In this document: piece after piece, positions 63,746 to 64,000 of the stretch | Layout: every line of letters begins with the position of its first letter | Numbering within the stretch: position 1 is the first letter of the stretch | Origin: Symbiodinium natans | Lineage: Eukaryota; Sar; Dinophyceae; Suessiales; Symbiodiniaceae | DNA: 64,000 nt | NCBI GenBank assembly: GCA_905221605.1 | Contig: CAJNDS010000669.1 | Span: 546,634-610,633 of the forward strand | Reading direction: 5' to 3' | The notes under the pieces: generated by a model | Seen by the model: only the letters and a program-made list of their open reading frames with translations | Told to the model about the DNA's origin: nothing | The model's database searches: none | Made by a program: the position numbers and the translations under genes

Positions 63746-64000
63746 CGCAGAACACATCAAGGACCCAGTTGTACCATCAAGTCACAAGTGAAGCCAGGCC
63801 TGGGCGGGAGACCCCGACGACCCGCAATTCAAGGCCCCAAGCTTCGAGACGATTGGCATCTGGGACAGCACTTCGTAGATTCAGGATTGCAGCATTCTGG
63901 GTACAGTGGACCTCTATCTTGGGAAACCACCTAGGCAAGGAATCGCGGTTGACCGTGCAGTCAGGTTCTTTTTTATTTATTTTTTGCCTGGTGTCTTTTC
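63746..64000. other. Right end, nothing supported
   Basis: About 255 bp of unique-looking sequence without a credible exon or repeat. Confidence 0.4.

Noticed and set aside
1-64000. Dinoflagellate spliced-leader relict (ending TTTGGCTCAAG)
   Set aside because: I looked for the 3' half of the spliced-leader sequence by eye and did not find it; this was not exhaustive. Its absence does not argue against a dinoflagellate origin.

Overview
The window is nuclear DNA from a eukaryote, most probably a dinoflagellate; I cannot place it to genus. The clues are dozens of short exons separated by small introns (mostly 60-150 nt), 3' splice sites that are very often AG followed by G, several introns whose best boundaries start with GA or GC instead of GT, telomere-type repeats of the CCCTAAA class, and many GC-rich satellites. 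Bacterial-style ORF length is a poor guide here: most long ORFs are chance or satellite, and most real coding sequence lies in exons of 40-250 nt. I built gene models by eye from splice sites, reading phase and codon-like sequence. No search was run, so start codons and some exon edges are provisional.

Layout. 0.3-8.5 kb: the 3' part of a nucleoplasmin-like/FKBP-N-terminal-type histone chaperone (359-921) and several unrecognised plus-strand genes. 8.4-9.7 kb: G-rich and AT-rich satellites. 9.7-11.3 kb: a phase-consistent multi-exon gene with a CX5R-T/N motif of SAC-phosphatase type. 11.7-12.1 kb: degenerate telomere-like G tract. 12.4-33.9 kb: a very long run of small plus-strand exons, mostly predicted coiled coil, which may be one giant gene or several; a 3.3 kb higher-order minisatellite (27.17-30.44 kb) sits inside it, apparently in an intron. 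34.9-36 kb: a possible decayed minus-strand coding unit.

36.8-45.5 kb is the best-supported part. It holds a six-exon gene for a multi-pass membrane protein with two ShKT-like cysteine modules (36796-40090), followed head to tail by a gene for an HTTM-domain (vitamin K-dependent gamma-carboxylase-like) membrane protein with an N-terminal signal peptide (40559 to at least 45300). 47.3-52 kb carries short genes or gene ends. 52.36-54.2 kb is a block of three adjacent tandem arrays (42, about 62 and about 73 bp). 54.6-60.8 kb has further gene ends, and 60.8-61.9 kb holds three blocks of interstitial telomeric repeat. The right end carries one long ORF, one clear exon and microsatellites.

Nearly every well-supported exon is on the plus strand, from 0.4 to 63 kb, which fits the unidirectional gene clusters of dinoflagellates. 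No rRNA, tRNA, CRISPR array or intact transposon was recognised.
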